A stretch of DNA of 64,000 nt from G963663315 sp965204925 (GCA_965204925.1 OZ242021.1:1178001-1242000); one strand, 5' to 3'; shown: positions 1 through 8,110, numbered from the stretch's first letter. Notes: generated by a model from the letters alone, not told the origin. Numbers and translations: made by a program.

Positions 1-274
1 CGCTTATGGTGACAAGGTCATCGGCACCAACCACACATTGCCTACGGGGCGTGCAGCGCGTTATACCGGCGGTCTCTGGGCTGGAAAATTCATAAAAACC
101 TGCACGTATCAGAAAGTAACCCCGAAGGCATCCGTACAGATCGGTGAGTACTGTTCACGACTGTGCGCGCTTGAAGGCTTCTGGGGGCATAAAGCGCAAG
201 CTGACCTGCGCGTCAAGCGTTGGGGACGCGGCGGTAAAAGCGCGGCTAACCCGGGATATTCGGGATTTTTATGA
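1..274 (+). CDS. histidinol dehydrogenase-family protein, C-terminal part (HpsN-like)
   Basis: Only the last ~90 codons are in the window; the reading frame is open from base 2 and the 5' end lies outside. Residues GTNHTLPTG followed by ARYTGGLW and KFIKTCTYQ match the C-terminal region of HisD-family zinc-dependent dehydrogenases. The AARYTGGLW variant is the form I associate with sulfopropanediol dehydrogenase (HpsN) rather than with true histidine-biosynthesis HisD, whose equivalent region reads differently. The function would be oxidation of a polyol or sulfonate alcohol with NAD; the exact substrate is an inference. The stop codon overlaps the convergent cobB stop by six bases, so there is no room for an intergenic terminator. 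Confidence 0.75.
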   Translation, partial: AYGDKVIGTNHTLPTGRAARYTGGLWAGKFIKTCTYQKVTPKASVQIGEYCSRLCALEGFWGHKAQADLRVKRWGRGGKSAANPGYSGFL

Positions 275-1651
275 CAACAGCGCGGCGGCGGCTTGCGGAT
301 TGGATGGGAAGTAGTGGTGCAGCCAGGTCAATGTCAGTTTGCCTGATTGATAGAAGGCTTCGCCCTGCCCTCCATACTGCTTCTGTCCGAAACCATCGGC
401 GGCGAGGCGCGGGTCAAGTAATTCGATGACGCAGTGGTGGAACGAATGTCCCCGTAACTCGCCGTGGCCATAGTCTGTTTTCTGCAATCCGATGCCCTGC
501 AATCCTGCGGTCAGGGTACAGGCGGCGTCAAACAAACCGAACCCCGACCCGGTTTCCCCACTGCGGCCCGTGATGACGCGGCATGCGGCCATCATGCCGC
601 CGCACTCCGCAAGTATCGGTTTGCCGTTATCGTGATGTCGGCGCAGATGGCTTCTTGTGCGCTGCGCCGCGGACAGCTTTTGCAGATGCAGTTCAGGGTA
701 TCCTCCGGGCAGCCAGACCGCGTCACAGCGCGGCAACGGTTCATTATTCAACGGCGAAAAGCACACGATACGGGCGCCGAGGGATTCCAGCAGACGGATG
801 TTCTCCGGATAGATAAAGCTGAAACCGGCATCGCGGGCCACCGCAATGGTTCTGCCTGCAAGCAGTCGGGGAAGTTGCGGCGGACGGTCTGCCCTGAACC
901 GCACCTGCCGCAACGGAACGTCAATGCCGAATTCATCCAGCGCCCGGGCAGCCTGATCCAGTTGCCGATCCAGCCCGGCAATATCGGCGGCCTGCACCAA
1001 TCCGAGATGCCTGAGCGGCAGCGCCATCCTCTCGTCCCGCCGGATACTGCCCGCATAGTCCTCACCGACCGACTCCCGCAACAGACGGTGATGGTTGTCA
1101 CTGCCGACGCAGTTACCGATCACCGCTGTGCTCTCCGCTTCATTCGGGGTCGCCCGCGTCGGCTCTTGCGGTACACAGTCGGGCGCTGACGGCGGCGCGT
1201 AATTCCTGAGTCCTTCGACGATGGCCGCGGCCGTCTGGGCATATTTGGCGGCATTCATCACCAGTGTGACCGGCAACCCGAAACGGCGGGCCAACTGCAT
1301 GTTGGCGGGCAGGTTGTCATGCAGTCCCATCAGGCTCTCCACCAGCACAATATCGCTTGCCGAAGCCGCCTTGGCCAGCAGATTGCGGCAATGCGATTCT
1401 CCCATGATCCACCAATCAAGATTATAAACGTTCTGCCGGGAAGCCAGTTCAAGTATGGTGGGGTCGAGATAGTCCGGGCCGATCTTGATCACCCGCACCG
1501 ACTGGCCCCGATTGACGAAACGGCGCGCCAGGGCCGCAGTCAACACGGTCTTGCCCTGCCCGGAAGCGGGCGCCGCAATCATGGTGGCGAGACAACTCGG
1601 CTCCGGGTCGCTTTCAGTCGCATCCAGAGCGGATGTGCAGGGGGGGTTCAA
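269..1651 (-). CDS. cobB: cobyrinate a,c-diamide synthase
   Basis: CobB/CbiA amidates the a and c side chains of cobyrinic acid or hydrogenobyrinic acid, using ATP and glutamine. The N-terminal dethiobiotin-synthetase-like ATPase domain has the P-loop APASGQGKT (about residues 28-36) and the GPDYLDP motif (58-64). The C-terminal class I glutamine amidotransferase domain has the nucleophile Cys350 in LAECGG and His445 in TWLHHYFPSNP. Length is 460 residues, normal for the family. Residues ~152-185 form a low-conservation insertion between domains. The start is uncertain: the Met at residue 24, just before the P-loop, could be the real one. The gene is separated from the main cob cluster by about 3.5 kb of accessory DNA and faces the HisD-like gene. 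Confidence 0.93.
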   Translation of the reverse strand: MNPPCTSALDATESDPEPSCLATMIAAPASGQGKTVLTAALARRFVNRGQSVRVIKIGPDYLDPTILELASRQNVYNLDWWIMGESHCRNLLAKAASASDIVLVESLMGLHDNLPANMQLARRFGLPVTLVMNAAKYAQTAAAIVEGLRNYAPPSAPDCVPQEPTRATPNEAESTAVIGNCVGSDNHHRLLRESVGEDYAGSIRRDERMALPLRHLGLVQAADIAGLDRQLDQAARALDEFGIDVPLRQVRFRADRPPQLPRLLAGRTIAVARDAGFSFIYPENIRLLESLGARIVCFSPLNNEPLPRCDAVWLPGGYPELHLQKLSAAQRTRSHLRRHHDNGKPILAECGGMMAACRVITGRSGETGSGFGLFDAACTLTAGLQGIGLQKTDYGHGELRGHSFHHCVIELLDPRLAADGFGQKQYGGQGEAFYQSGKLTLTWLHHYFPSNPQAAAALLS

Positions 1652-1882
1652 TGTCTGTTTCGGTATAAATTCACGATTGTTCGGATTATTATGGCATTGT
1701 TACAAGCAAGTATGGATAATCTGTGCAACAGTCTCATATGCTATGGACCCGCAAAATACTTGACTGGCTGGTCATCAGGAATGCAGGATGCCTCATCTGA
1801 CGCAGGAGGGAGGCTCATGCGGTGGGCGACATTCGTAATGGGTATTTTTGCTGGAGTATAGCGGAAGTGGCGCTATCCGGTA

Positions 1883-2005
1883 ATGGCGGTCAATAGAGAC
1901 AAACCGGACCGGTGGAAACGGGATATTACGCAGTCGGTGGACATGTACAATGACTGGTTCGTGCGATTTGCGCCAAAGGCATATCGGACAATCTGGTCAA
2001 AATAA
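1883..2005 (+). pseudogene. XamI-type restriction endonuclease, N-terminal remnant
   Basis: A 40-codon reading frame begins MAVNRDKPDRWKRDI and continues through QSVDMYNDWFVRFAPKAYR before stopping at TAA 2003-2005. This pattern (DKPxxWKxDI..SVDxYNxWF..FAPxxYR) is how I remember the start of XamI-family type II restriction enzymes, which run to roughly 300 residues; everything after residue ~35 is missing. The sequence then passes directly into the GIY-YIG gene, which suggests a deletion junction near 1990-2055. The ~230 bases between cobB and this remnant (1652-1882) show no gene I can support. Family assignment is from memory of the motif and should be checked by a profile search. Confidence 0.5.
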
Positions 2006-2054
2006 TGGAAAAGCACAACAGGTTCAACAGGTTCCCCGCGCGTCGGAATTCGAC

Positions 2055-2897
2055 ATGTTGACTTGGGAGTTGTGTCAGCTCAGAGCAGGTAATATCCTTG
2101 AGGCCGGCTTGAAATCTCTGCTTGGACAGCCCGCACAGTCACCGGACATCGTAAATACCGCCAATCCAGGCGTATATCTGATCTGTTATCAAGACTTTCC
2201 GGTGTATGCTGGTGAGGCAAAAAATCTGAATTCCCGAGTAAAACAACAGCTCCAGAGTAGAGGAACCCTCTTCAAAAACTATGAAAACTATATACGAGAC
2301 AACGGATCTGCGCTTCCTCGAGGCCTTGGTCCACAGGACTTTTCTGTTCGAACTCTTCCGGTAGCAATTGGAAGAAAGGAACTTGAGGAACGCGCCATTC
2401 AGAAGTTTGATCTTGTTCTCAATAGAGCGATGGGACGGCGCGACGATTTTTCGCCATCACAGAAAGCTGCGTACGACGACTGGAATCAGGCGCAGTTGAA
2501 TGTGCAATCCGTCATGGAAGACGGGGCCAAGCGATTTTTCTCCAAACCCGAAATGCCATGGCGGGCAATCAAACCTCCGAGTTCTCCCGGCTTATATCGG
2601 GTCAGCGATGAAACAGGCTCCTTGATTTATGTCGGTGAGAGTAGCGACATAAAACGCCGATATGGCAACCACTCGACGCTTAGCAGAGGATCAGCGCTGC
2701 GGCGACATATTGGGACAGAGCTGCTTGGTCTGAAGTTTGAAAGACCGAAAACCCTGTCAAAATCGAGCGAAATTCTTGTGGACGCCTATCTTGCAAAATG
2801 TTTCATCTGTGTGGAGCCATTGCTTTTTGGAAGATATGAGATGGAAGAATTTCTAATCGGATCGCTCCGTCCTCTACTGAATCGAAAAGGCAAGTAG
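2055..2897 (+). CDS. tandem GIY-YIG domain protein
   Basis: The protein has two GIY-YIG modules. The first (residues ~35-65 from Met 2055) reads NPGVYLICYQDFPVYAGEAKNL in two conserved strands, with the following Arg. The second (~175-205) reads SPGLYRV then LIYVGESSDIKRRYGNH. GIY-YIG domains cut DNA through Tyr, Arg and a metal-binding Glu; UvrC, homing enzymes and some restriction enzymes use them. In the first module the second motif is VYAGE rather than YVG. The open frame extends back to 1950, but that stretch overlaps the XamI-like remnant in another frame, so I prefer ATG 2055 (MLTWELCQLR). The role is unknown; DNA modification defence or repair is possible. It ends inside repeat copy A1. 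Confidence 0.6.
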   Translation: MLTWELCQLRAGNILEAGLKSLLGQPAQSPDIVNTANPGVYLICYQDFPVYAGEAKNLNSRVKQQLQSRGTLFKNYENYIRDNGSALPRGLGPQDFSVRTLPVAIGRKELEERAIQKFDLVLNRAMGRRDDFSPSQKAAYDDWNQAQLNVQSVMEDGAKRFFSKPEMPWRAIKPPSSPGLYRVSDETGSLIYVGESSDIKRRYGNHSTLSRGSALRRHIGTELLGLKFERPKTLSKSSEILVDAYLAKCFICVEPLLFGRYEMEEFLIGSLRPLLNRKGK

Positions 2898-2990
2898 TGT
2901 CCGCCGGCCAGCCATTGGCGCGCGCAGCGGCCCCTCAAGGCCGCCTGACCGGTACGATAACCGATTCTCCCCACACTTTATTTGCTCTTG
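2886..2990. repeat. ~100-bp repeat A, copy 1
   Basis: This stretch matches 4914-5015 in the same orientation. Shared blocks include AGTGTCCGCC, CATTGGCG, GCGG and GGTACGATAAC, with scattered mostly transition differences and weaker similarity to the end. It contains a small hairpin, GCGGCC/GGCCGC around a CCTCAA loop (about 2927-2944). It overlaps the last codons of the GIY-YIG gene. The two copies bracket the secreted metallopeptidase locus. Confidence 0.75.
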
Positions 2991-3000
2991 ACAAATCGTC

Positions 3001-3029
3001 TTGATCGCCTTGCTGCAGGCTGGCATAAT
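3001..3029 (+). promoter_or_regulatory. sigma70-like promoter for the metallopeptidase locus
   Basis: A -35 TTGATC at 3001-3006 and a -10 CATAAT at 3024-3029 are separated by exactly 17 bases. It lies just after repeat A copy 1 and about 70 bases before the predicted start at 3102. A consensus TTGACA also lies just upstream (near 2989) but has no -10 at the right distance. Seen in sequence only; activity is inferred. Confidence 0.4.
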
Positions 3030-3101
3030 AAACACATCAATAGGGTATTAAGGTCTACAGTATGAGATTATTGATATTAACGCCATGCTTTGGTGAGGCA
3101 G

Positions 3102-3560
3102 ATGGCCATGCATAAAATTATCGCTTTGGCAATTTTTTCGTCGATTGGCGCAATATTTTCGGGGGTGGCGCTTGCACAAGGTCCGCAGTGCACAGACAAA
3201 TCGCAAACGCCCGACTCTGTTTGTGCTGATGCAGCGGCAATGGATCCGTCAAGTCACATTTCTGCTGCACGCGGAACAGACACAGTTTCCGACGTCGGGC
3301 ATTTCCAGACGAAGAGCGTTCGAATGCGCAATCAGACGGCCGCTGATTTGCAAAAGAGCTGGAATAACACTTCCGGCGTAGCCCGGGCCCTGCGCATTGG
3401 GTCTCTCACGAAAGCGCAGGCAAGAAAAGCGAAGAAGCGCTTCGAGCGCCTGCGTGCCGCGCACGCCGACGCGGATGGATCAAATGCCATCTTGCCCAAT
3501 ATATCCACTGACTCCCTTACCGTGCTCGGCCGGCGCGGCGGCATAACTTTTGGCGCATAG
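3102..3560 (+). CDS. secreted N-terminal segment of a split metallopeptidase
   Basis: The product begins with a signal peptide, MHKIIALAIFSSIGAIFSG followed by VALAQG, so it is exported. GTGAGGCAG just before ATG 3102 offers an AGG ribosome-binding element; ATG 3108 is the alternative start. The mature part has no domain I recognise and ends in RRGGITFGA. The stop is a single TAG at 3558-3560, and the same frame stays open straight into the metallopeptidase gene at 3582. Signal peptide, pro-region and protease were therefore probably one protein of about 570 residues. As it stands this piece is a short secreted protein of unknown function, or half of a pseudogene. Confidence 0.6.
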   Translation: MAMHKIIALAIFSSIGAIFSGVALAQGPQCTDKSQTPDSVCADAAAMDPSSHISAARGTDTVSDVGHFQTKSVRMRNQTAADLQKSWNNTSGVARALRIGSLTKAQARKAKKRFERLRAAHADADGSNAILPNISTDSLTVLGRRGGITFGA

Positions 3561-3581
3561 AAAGATGGGCCGGCAGGAACC

Positions 3582-4820
3582 ATGCCCATCCGGTTCCATT
3601 TCGGGCCGCATGAGACCGACCCGGCCAACGGGTTTCTGCCAAAGAGAAGAAGCGGCGCGTCGAGGGACTTCATGGGCGTGCTGCGCCGTTCGGCGAAAGT
3701 CTGGTCGAGACGTCTGGTGGATACTGGCAAGCGCCGCACCGTTACCCTCGAAGATGGCACTACCTACCGGGACGTCCGGGGGCTGGTGCTCCAGGTCATC
3801 CTGCGGGACCGCAACGCCGTGAGCGGCGGTATCCGCCAGTGGGAGCATGGTCCTGACGGGGAGGACTTTATTCCCTATTACGGGATGATCGGCATTTCCA
3901 AATATGTACATGACAATCTCCACGACGGCATGCCCAGCACTTTTGCCCACGAGATCGGTCATGCCCTCGGGATTGTCAACACCACGGCGGATTTCTACCT
4001 CGGCGCCTACTACCACGCCGACAGCCATACCTGGACCGGCCCGAACGCCAAGCGCGCCTATGGGGGCAAGCCGGTGCCGATGCAGTGGCGGAAAAAGGAC
4101 CAGTGGTGGGTGGTGAAGCAGCCCCATGAGGCCGGCGCCGAGCGCGACAAGGGACATCTGGGGGTCTGCACCTCGCTGATGGCCTACTGCCGGGACGATT
4201 ATGACGGGGGCATGCCGGCCGAACTGGACTATGCCTTCCTGGCCGATATCGGCTACGAGCTCGTCGATAAGAAAGTGGCCGCCGAGACCGAACGTTACGG
4301 TTACGCCGCCTGGGGCGATTGGGCCGCATGGGGGGTCAGCGTCGAGCGGGATCTCAAGGACAATCTACACGAGAATCCGCATGACTTCACGCAAGCTTAC
4401 GCCGATGCTTTCGGGACCCGGCCTTCAATACCCCTGGCGGATAACGCAGAGCTTCCCGCGAGTGGCACAGCTGTCTGGAGTGGGAGCGTGATTGGGGTTG
4501 ATCTCGGCAGAAAACGGCTACCCCCGGTAACTGGTGATGCAACACTCACTGTTGACCTGAGCAAACTTGAAGGCACAGCCCGGTTCAACAATCTCACCGT
4601 GCATGTCGGCAATATTCGTGAGAAGACCAGGAAACCCTTTCGGCAAACCCGACTCAGTTACGAGATTGATGTCACCGGTAACAACTTCGGTGACACGGCG
4701 CGCAGGGTGACGGGCGGCTTTTTTGGCCCGGCGCACCAGGAGATGGCCGGCGTCGTCAACGATACACGTCCCGAGGTCAATCTGCTCGGCGGTTTCGGCG
4801 GAATCCGGGATGGCGAGTAG
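3582..4820 (+). CDS. metzincin-like metallopeptidase with C-terminal TbpB-like beta-barrel
   Basis: Residues 123-130 read HEIGHALG, a zinc-protease HExxHxxG signature, and SLMAYC (about 198-203) is a likely Met-turn. PAELDYAFLADIGYEL follows, a sequence typical of matrixin-like secreted proteases. Residues ~290-412 resemble the C-terminal eight-stranded barrel of transferrin-binding-protein-B/factor-H-binding lipoproteins: LTVDLSKLEGTARFNNL, then GGFFGP, EMAGVV and LLGGFGG. Protease plus surface barrel suggests host- or protein-directed activity outside the cell. From ATG 3582 there is no signal peptide, although AGGAACC gives a possible ribosome site; the signal lies in the preceding in-frame segment beyond an amber codon. 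It could be read through, re-initiated, or dead. Confidence 0.7.
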   Translation: MPIRFHFGPHETDPANGFLPKRRSGASRDFMGVLRRSAKVWSRRLVDTGKRRTVTLEDGTTYRDVRGLVLQVILRDRNAVSGGIRQWEHGPDGEDFIPYYGMIGISKYVHDNLHDGMPSTFAHEIGHALGIVNTTADFYLGAYYHADSHTWTGPNAKRAYGGKPVPMQWRKKDQWWVVKQPHEAGAERDKGHLGVCTSLMAYCRDDYDGGMPAELDYAFLADIGYELVDKKVAAETERYGYAAWGDWAAWGVSVERDLKDNLHENPHDFTQAYADAFGTRPSIPLADNAELPASGTAVWSGSVIGVDLGRKRLPPVTGDATLTVDLSKLEGTARFNNLTVHVGNIREKTRKPFRQTRLSYEIDVTGNNFGDTARRVTGGFFGPAHQEMAGVVNDTRPEVNLLGGFGGIRDGE

Positions 4821-4913
4821 CCTGCAGGGCGCCGAAAATCAGGAGGCTTGTTGCACAGATTTCCCGGATGCGCTGAAACCTGTGCGTCGGCAATAGCGGC
4901 ACAGGATTGAGGA

Positions 4914-5015
4914 AGGCAAGCAGTGTCCGCCAGCCAGTCATTGGCGTGCGCGGCGGCTCTTTGGGGGCGCCTGCTGGTACGATAACTCGAAGCCTCGCAA
5001 TTCATTTACTCGCTG
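4914..5015. repeat. ~100-bp repeat A, copy 2
   Basis: Direct copy of 2886-2990. The two are very similar over the first ~75 bases and weaker after. It occupies the middle of the 323-base gap between the metallopeptidase gene and the cobalt permease gene; in the rest of that gap I see no gene or clear promoter. The inner hairpin of copy 1 is degraded here. Presence on both sides of 2.9-5.0 kb suggests the protease locus moved in or was duplicated by recombination. Confidence 0.75.
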
Positions 5016-5143
5016 CACGGGTGACAGCAGTGTAAGGAAAAGGCCGAAAACAGCGTGCTATTGCATGGGAGCAATGCGGATTCAGTGCAGCCGTATGGGC
5101 GACTGTTGATGATACTCGCAAAAGGTACAATTATTCGGATGAT

Positions 5144-5833
5144 ATGGAACACGCCTCGATCTACAGCTTGCTGACACTGGGTTTCGGTCTGGGGCTGGTG
5201 CATGCCCTGGACGCGGACCATATTATGGCCGTGTCGTCGCTGGCCTGTGTCGACGACGGGGATGACCGGCGTCGGGCAGGGCGAAGAGCGTTGGGGTATT
5301 GTTTGCGCTGGGCCGCCGGTCATGGCGCCATTGTGCTGTCGCTGGGGTTGTGGTTCATCCTGACCCGGATGCAGTTACCCGCCACAGTGACCCTGCTCGC
5401 GGAGAAGTTGATCGGCCTGATACTGATCGCGCTGGGCTGCTGGATTATCCATACGGTCTGCCGTAACCGCCTGACCCTGCGGGTACACCGCCATGGGGAT
5501 GTCACCCATATGCACTTGTCCGGCCCGGACGGGCGGCATGGCAATCATCGTCCCGTCCTGATCGGGGCTACCCACGGACTGGCGGGCAGCGCTCCGGCGC
5601 TGGCATTGATTCCGGTTACCGGGGCGGCGCCGGCTGCAAACGGCTTGCTGGCCGGAGTCCTGTATATCGCTCTGTTCTGCCTGGGCGTTCTGGTTGCGAT
5701 GCTGGTTTTCGGGCTTTTCCTGGACCGGTTGCAGAAGCGGATTGCCAGGCTTGGACAGAAGTTATTGCATGCCAGCCGATTACTGATCGCCTCCGCTTCG
5801 ATCGGGGTCGGAGCATACTGGCTGTTCCATTAG
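5144..5833 (+). CDS. nickel/cobalt permease (NiCoT/UreH-like)
   Basis: The membrane protein has 229 residues and several hydrophobic helices. The first helix carries HALDADHIMA, the HxxxxDH metal-binding signature of NiCoT permeases, and a later helix has ATHGLAGSAPALALIPV, as in short UreH/NicO-like members. A His-rich cytoplasmic loop (HRHGDVTHMHLSG) lies between. Its position directly before cbiD and cobK points to cobalt import for B12 synthesis rather than nickel for urease or hydrogenase. It is shorter than classical eight-helix NiCoT proteins (~330 residues). No B12 riboswitch is visible upstream of it. Confidence 0.75.
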   Translation: MEHASIYSLLTLGFGLGLVHALDADHIMAVSSLACVDDGDDRRRAGRRALGYCLRWAAGHGAIVLSLGLWFILTRMQLPATVTLLAEKLIGLILIALGCWIIHTVCRNRLTLRVHRHGDVTHMHLSGPDGRHGNHRPVLIGATHGLAGSAPALALIPVTGAAPAANGLLAGVLYIALFCLGVLVAMLVFGLFLDRLQKRIARLGQKLLHASRLLIASASIGVGAYWLFH

Positions 5834-5859
5834 GCTCACTGGTCGCGAAGGCGTTGGGG

Positions 5860-6957
5860 ATGCGGGACGAGACCCCGGAAAATAAAACCCGGCTGCGCAG
5901 TGGATTTACCACAGGCGCCTGTGCGACAGCGGCCTCGCTGGCAGCTGCCCGGTTGTTACTGAATGGCCGTGCAAGCGAAATTGTGACCATCACGTTGCCG
6001 AAAGGCAGGCAAGTCGGTTTCAGACTGGAAGAATGCAGGTTGCTGAATGACTGCCGCGCCCGCGCCAGTACGATCAAGGATGCAGGCGACGACCCGGATG
6101 ATACCCATGGCGCTACCATATTTTCTGAAGTCGAATTGTCGGACGAACCGGGCATCCGGTTCCACGCGGGTTGTGGAGTCGGCACGGTTACTCGCCCCGG
6201 GCTGTCGCTTGGTGTGGGTGAGGCGGCTATCAACCCGGTACCGAGGCAAATGATAGCCGGGCACCTCGAAACCCTGGCCAGCGAAAGCGCTTACGAGGGC
6301 GGCTTCAGGGTCACTATCGGTGTGGTTGACGGAGAACGCATTGCGTTGAAAACAATGAATGGGCGTTTGGGCATTGTCGGCGGACTCTCGATTCTTGGAA
6401 CCACCGGTATCGTACGCCCCTATTCCTGTTCCGCATTCATCGCTTCGGTCCATCAGTCGATCGATGTTGCCCATGCCAACGGCATCCGGCATATTGGCGC
6501 TGCAACAGGTTCGACCAGCGCAAACTATGTTGAATCCGCTCTTGGCCTCGACAACATGGCTGTGGTGGAAATGGGAGACTTTGCCGGAGCTGTGCTCAAG
6601 CGTCTGCGCCGGGTACCAATGGAGAAGCTGAGTATCTGCGGCGGCTTCGGCAAGATCAGTAAACTGGCAGCGGGCCATCTGTCACTGCACAGCAAGGATT
6701 CGTCTATTGATTTCGGGTTTCTGGGGGAGCAAGCGGCGAGAGCGGGCGGGAGTCAGGCTTTGAGAAGCAGGATCATGCGCGCCAACACCAGCCTTGAGGT
6801 TCTGGCCTGGTGTCAGGACAAGAACCTGCGCCTCGCCGATACAATCTGTTCACTGGCCAAGGAGGCAGCCCTGAAGGCGGCCGGATGCCGTTGTGAAATT
6901 GAGGTGTATGCACTCGGCAGGGACGGCGCACTGGCCGGCTCCTCAAACGGGAAATGA
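5860..6957 (+). CDS. cbiD: cobalt-precorrin-5B (C1)-methyltransferase
   Basis: CbiD adds the C1 methyl group from S-adenosylmethionine, giving (cobalt-)precorrin-6A. The hallmark N-terminal motif LRSGFTTGACATAAS is present, and length (365 residues) is normal. ATG 5860 is preferred over the in-frame TTG 5854. CbiD belongs to the cobalt-early pathway, and in some pseudomonad-type pathways replaces CobF. The stop overlaps the next start in an ATGA arrangement, so it is co-translated with cobK. The permease upstream is only ~20 bases away, so a permease-cbiD-cobK operon is likely. Confidence 0.95.
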   Translation: MRDETPENKTRLRSGFTTGACATAASLAAARLLLNGRASEIVTITLPKGRQVGFRLEECRLLNDCRARASTIKDAGDDPDDTHGATIFSEVELSDEPGIRFHAGCGVGTVTRPGLSLGVGEAAINPVPRQMIAGHLETLASESAYEGGFRVTIGVVDGERIALKTMNGRLGIVGGLSILGTTGIVRPYSCSAFIASVHQSIDVAHANGIRHIGAATGSTSANYVESALGLDNMAVVEMGDFAGAVLKRLRRVPMEKLSICGGFGKISKLAAGHLSLHSKDSSIDFGFLGEQAARAGGSQALRSRIMRANTSLEVLAWCQDKNLRLADTICSLAKEAALKAAGCRCEIEVYALGRDGALAGSSNGK

Positions 6958-7697
6958 AAAAGATCCTGATTCTGGGCGGGATTGCGGAGTCGAGAGAGCT
7001 GGCGCTGGCGCTGATCGAATCCGGTCATCGGGTGATTTACAGTATCGCCGGACTGGTTCGCCAACCCGATCTTCCCTGTCCCGTTCACAGCGGCGGGTTC
7101 AGTACCGGTGAGAGTAACGGGGCGTCGGGTCTGGCCAGGTATTGCCGGGCAAACCGGATCGATCTGCTTGTTGATTCAACCCACCCTTATGCCGTGAACA
7201 TCTCTGCCCATGCGGCGGCCGCGGCATCCGACACAGCCATTCCGTGCTGGAGATTCAATCGGCCGGGATGGAATCGCGATGATCATCCGCACTGGCGCGA
7301 CTACCGGCAATGGCATGACCTGTTGCCGCAGATCAGCCATTACCGGCGACCGTTTTTCTCGATCGGGGCCAGCGCTCTGCGATTTGCCGACCGGCGCCTG
7401 CCTCATCAGCAATGGCTGGTACGCAGCGCCCGCCCTCTGGATGCGCCCGAGGGAATCACCCTTATCCATGCGCTCGGGCCGTTCGACCTGGCCGGGGAAC
7501 TGGACCTCATGCGGCGATACCGGGTTGACGCGCTGATCAGCAAGAACAGCGGTTGCAGCCGGGTAGCGGCTAAACTCAAAGCCGCAAAAGCGCTCGGTCT
7601 GCCTGTTTATGTACAGGATCGGCCTGTACTGCCCCCTGTTGCACGCTGTTTCGGCGAGGTTGCAGCATTGATTGCAGCCGTTGAAGACCTCGCCTGA
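6954..7697 (+). CDS. cobK: precorrin-6A reductase
   Basis: CobK/CbiJ reduces the precorrin-6A macrocycle with NADPH. The N-terminus KKILILGGIAESRELALAL is the nucleotide-binding start of the family, followed by LLVDSTHPYA; GPFDL and SKNSG near the C-terminus are also typical. Length is 247 residues. The start ATG overlaps the cbiD stop by four bases. About 500 bases follow before cobH, containing a repeat fragment, a hairpin and the B12 riboswitch, so cobK ends the first cob operon. Confidence 0.93.
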   Translation: MKKILILGGIAESRELALALIESGHRVIYSIAGLVRQPDLPCPVHSGGFSTGESNGASGLARYCRANRIDLLVDSTHPYAVNISAHAAAAASDTAIPCWRFNRPGWNRDDHPHWRDYRQWHDLLPQISHYRRPFFSIGASALRFADRRLPHQQWLVRSARPLDAPEGITLIHALGPFDLAGELDLMRRYRVDALISKNSGCSRVAAKLKAAKALGLPVYVQDRPVLPPVARCFGEVAALIAAVEDLA

Positions 7698-7778
7698 ATA
7701 ACCTTCGTTGATCCACGCTTCTACCCGTCGCCGCGGGGCATTCTTGCGGTTCAGTTTTCGTCCCGTCCCCCCGCCAGC

Positions 7779-7833
7779 GCGCCGGCGGGCTGTCGCCCTT
7801 GACTTGCCGACTCCCCCTCAAGGGGGTAGTGAT
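7779..7833. repeat. dispersed hairpin-ended repeat B, partial copy
   Basis: The sequence GCGGGCTG.CGCCCTTG..T.GCCG followed by a 24-base end (7810-7833) with CCCCCTCAAGGGGG matches the reversed left half of the complete copy at 35649-35806, with one mismatch in the 24-base end. It sits between cobK and the B12 riboswitch. Only one end is recognisable here. Confidence 0.7.
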
Positions 7834-7870
7834 GCCCAGGGGCGCTCACGGGGGCGCAAGACGGGAATTG

Positions 7871-7888
7871 CTGTTTGTCCACAAACAG
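7871..7888 (+). terminator. hairpin, possible end of the cbiD-cobK transcript
   Basis: CTGTTTGT and ACAAACAG form a perfect 8-bp stem around CC. The T-rich stretch after it is weak, so termination is only a possibility; it could instead be an operator near the riboswitch promoter. Confidence 0.25.
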
Positions 7889-7913
7889 GCTGTTTATTCC
7901 CGGCGATTGCCGT

Positions 7914-8092
7914 TACAATACGCGGGTGGTCAGGGAATACGGTAAATGACTTCGTAAAGCCAAGCCGTAGCTGCCCCCGCAACTGTATGCAAGGTGTCAC
8001 CCACATCTTCGCCACTGGGAAAATCCGGTAAACCGGTTATTCCCGGGAAGGCTTGGCGTGACCATACCTGCGAGCCAGGAGACCTGAGCACA
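7914..8092 (+). ncRNA. cobalamin riboswitch
   Basis: The conserved elements are present in order: GCTGCCCCCGCAACTGTA (about 7969-7987), GCCACTGGGAAAATCCGG (from 8011), GGGAAGGC (near 8045) and the B12 box AGCCAGGAGACCTG (8073-8086). A -10-like TACAAT at 7914-7919 lies just upstream of the aptamer, with only a weak -35. The aptamer is followed by an intrinsic terminator at 8111-8130 and then cobH. Adenosylcobalamin binding should therefore lower transcription of the cobH-to-cobN operon. The structure was not computed. Confidence 0.95.
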
Positions 8093-8110
8093 GCGATTTT
8101 CACCGATAAC

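Noticed and set aside
1950..2054. N-terminal extension of the GIY-YIG frame to 1950
   Set aside because: It overlaps the XamI-like remnant in another frame and has no ribosome site or conserved-looking sequence.
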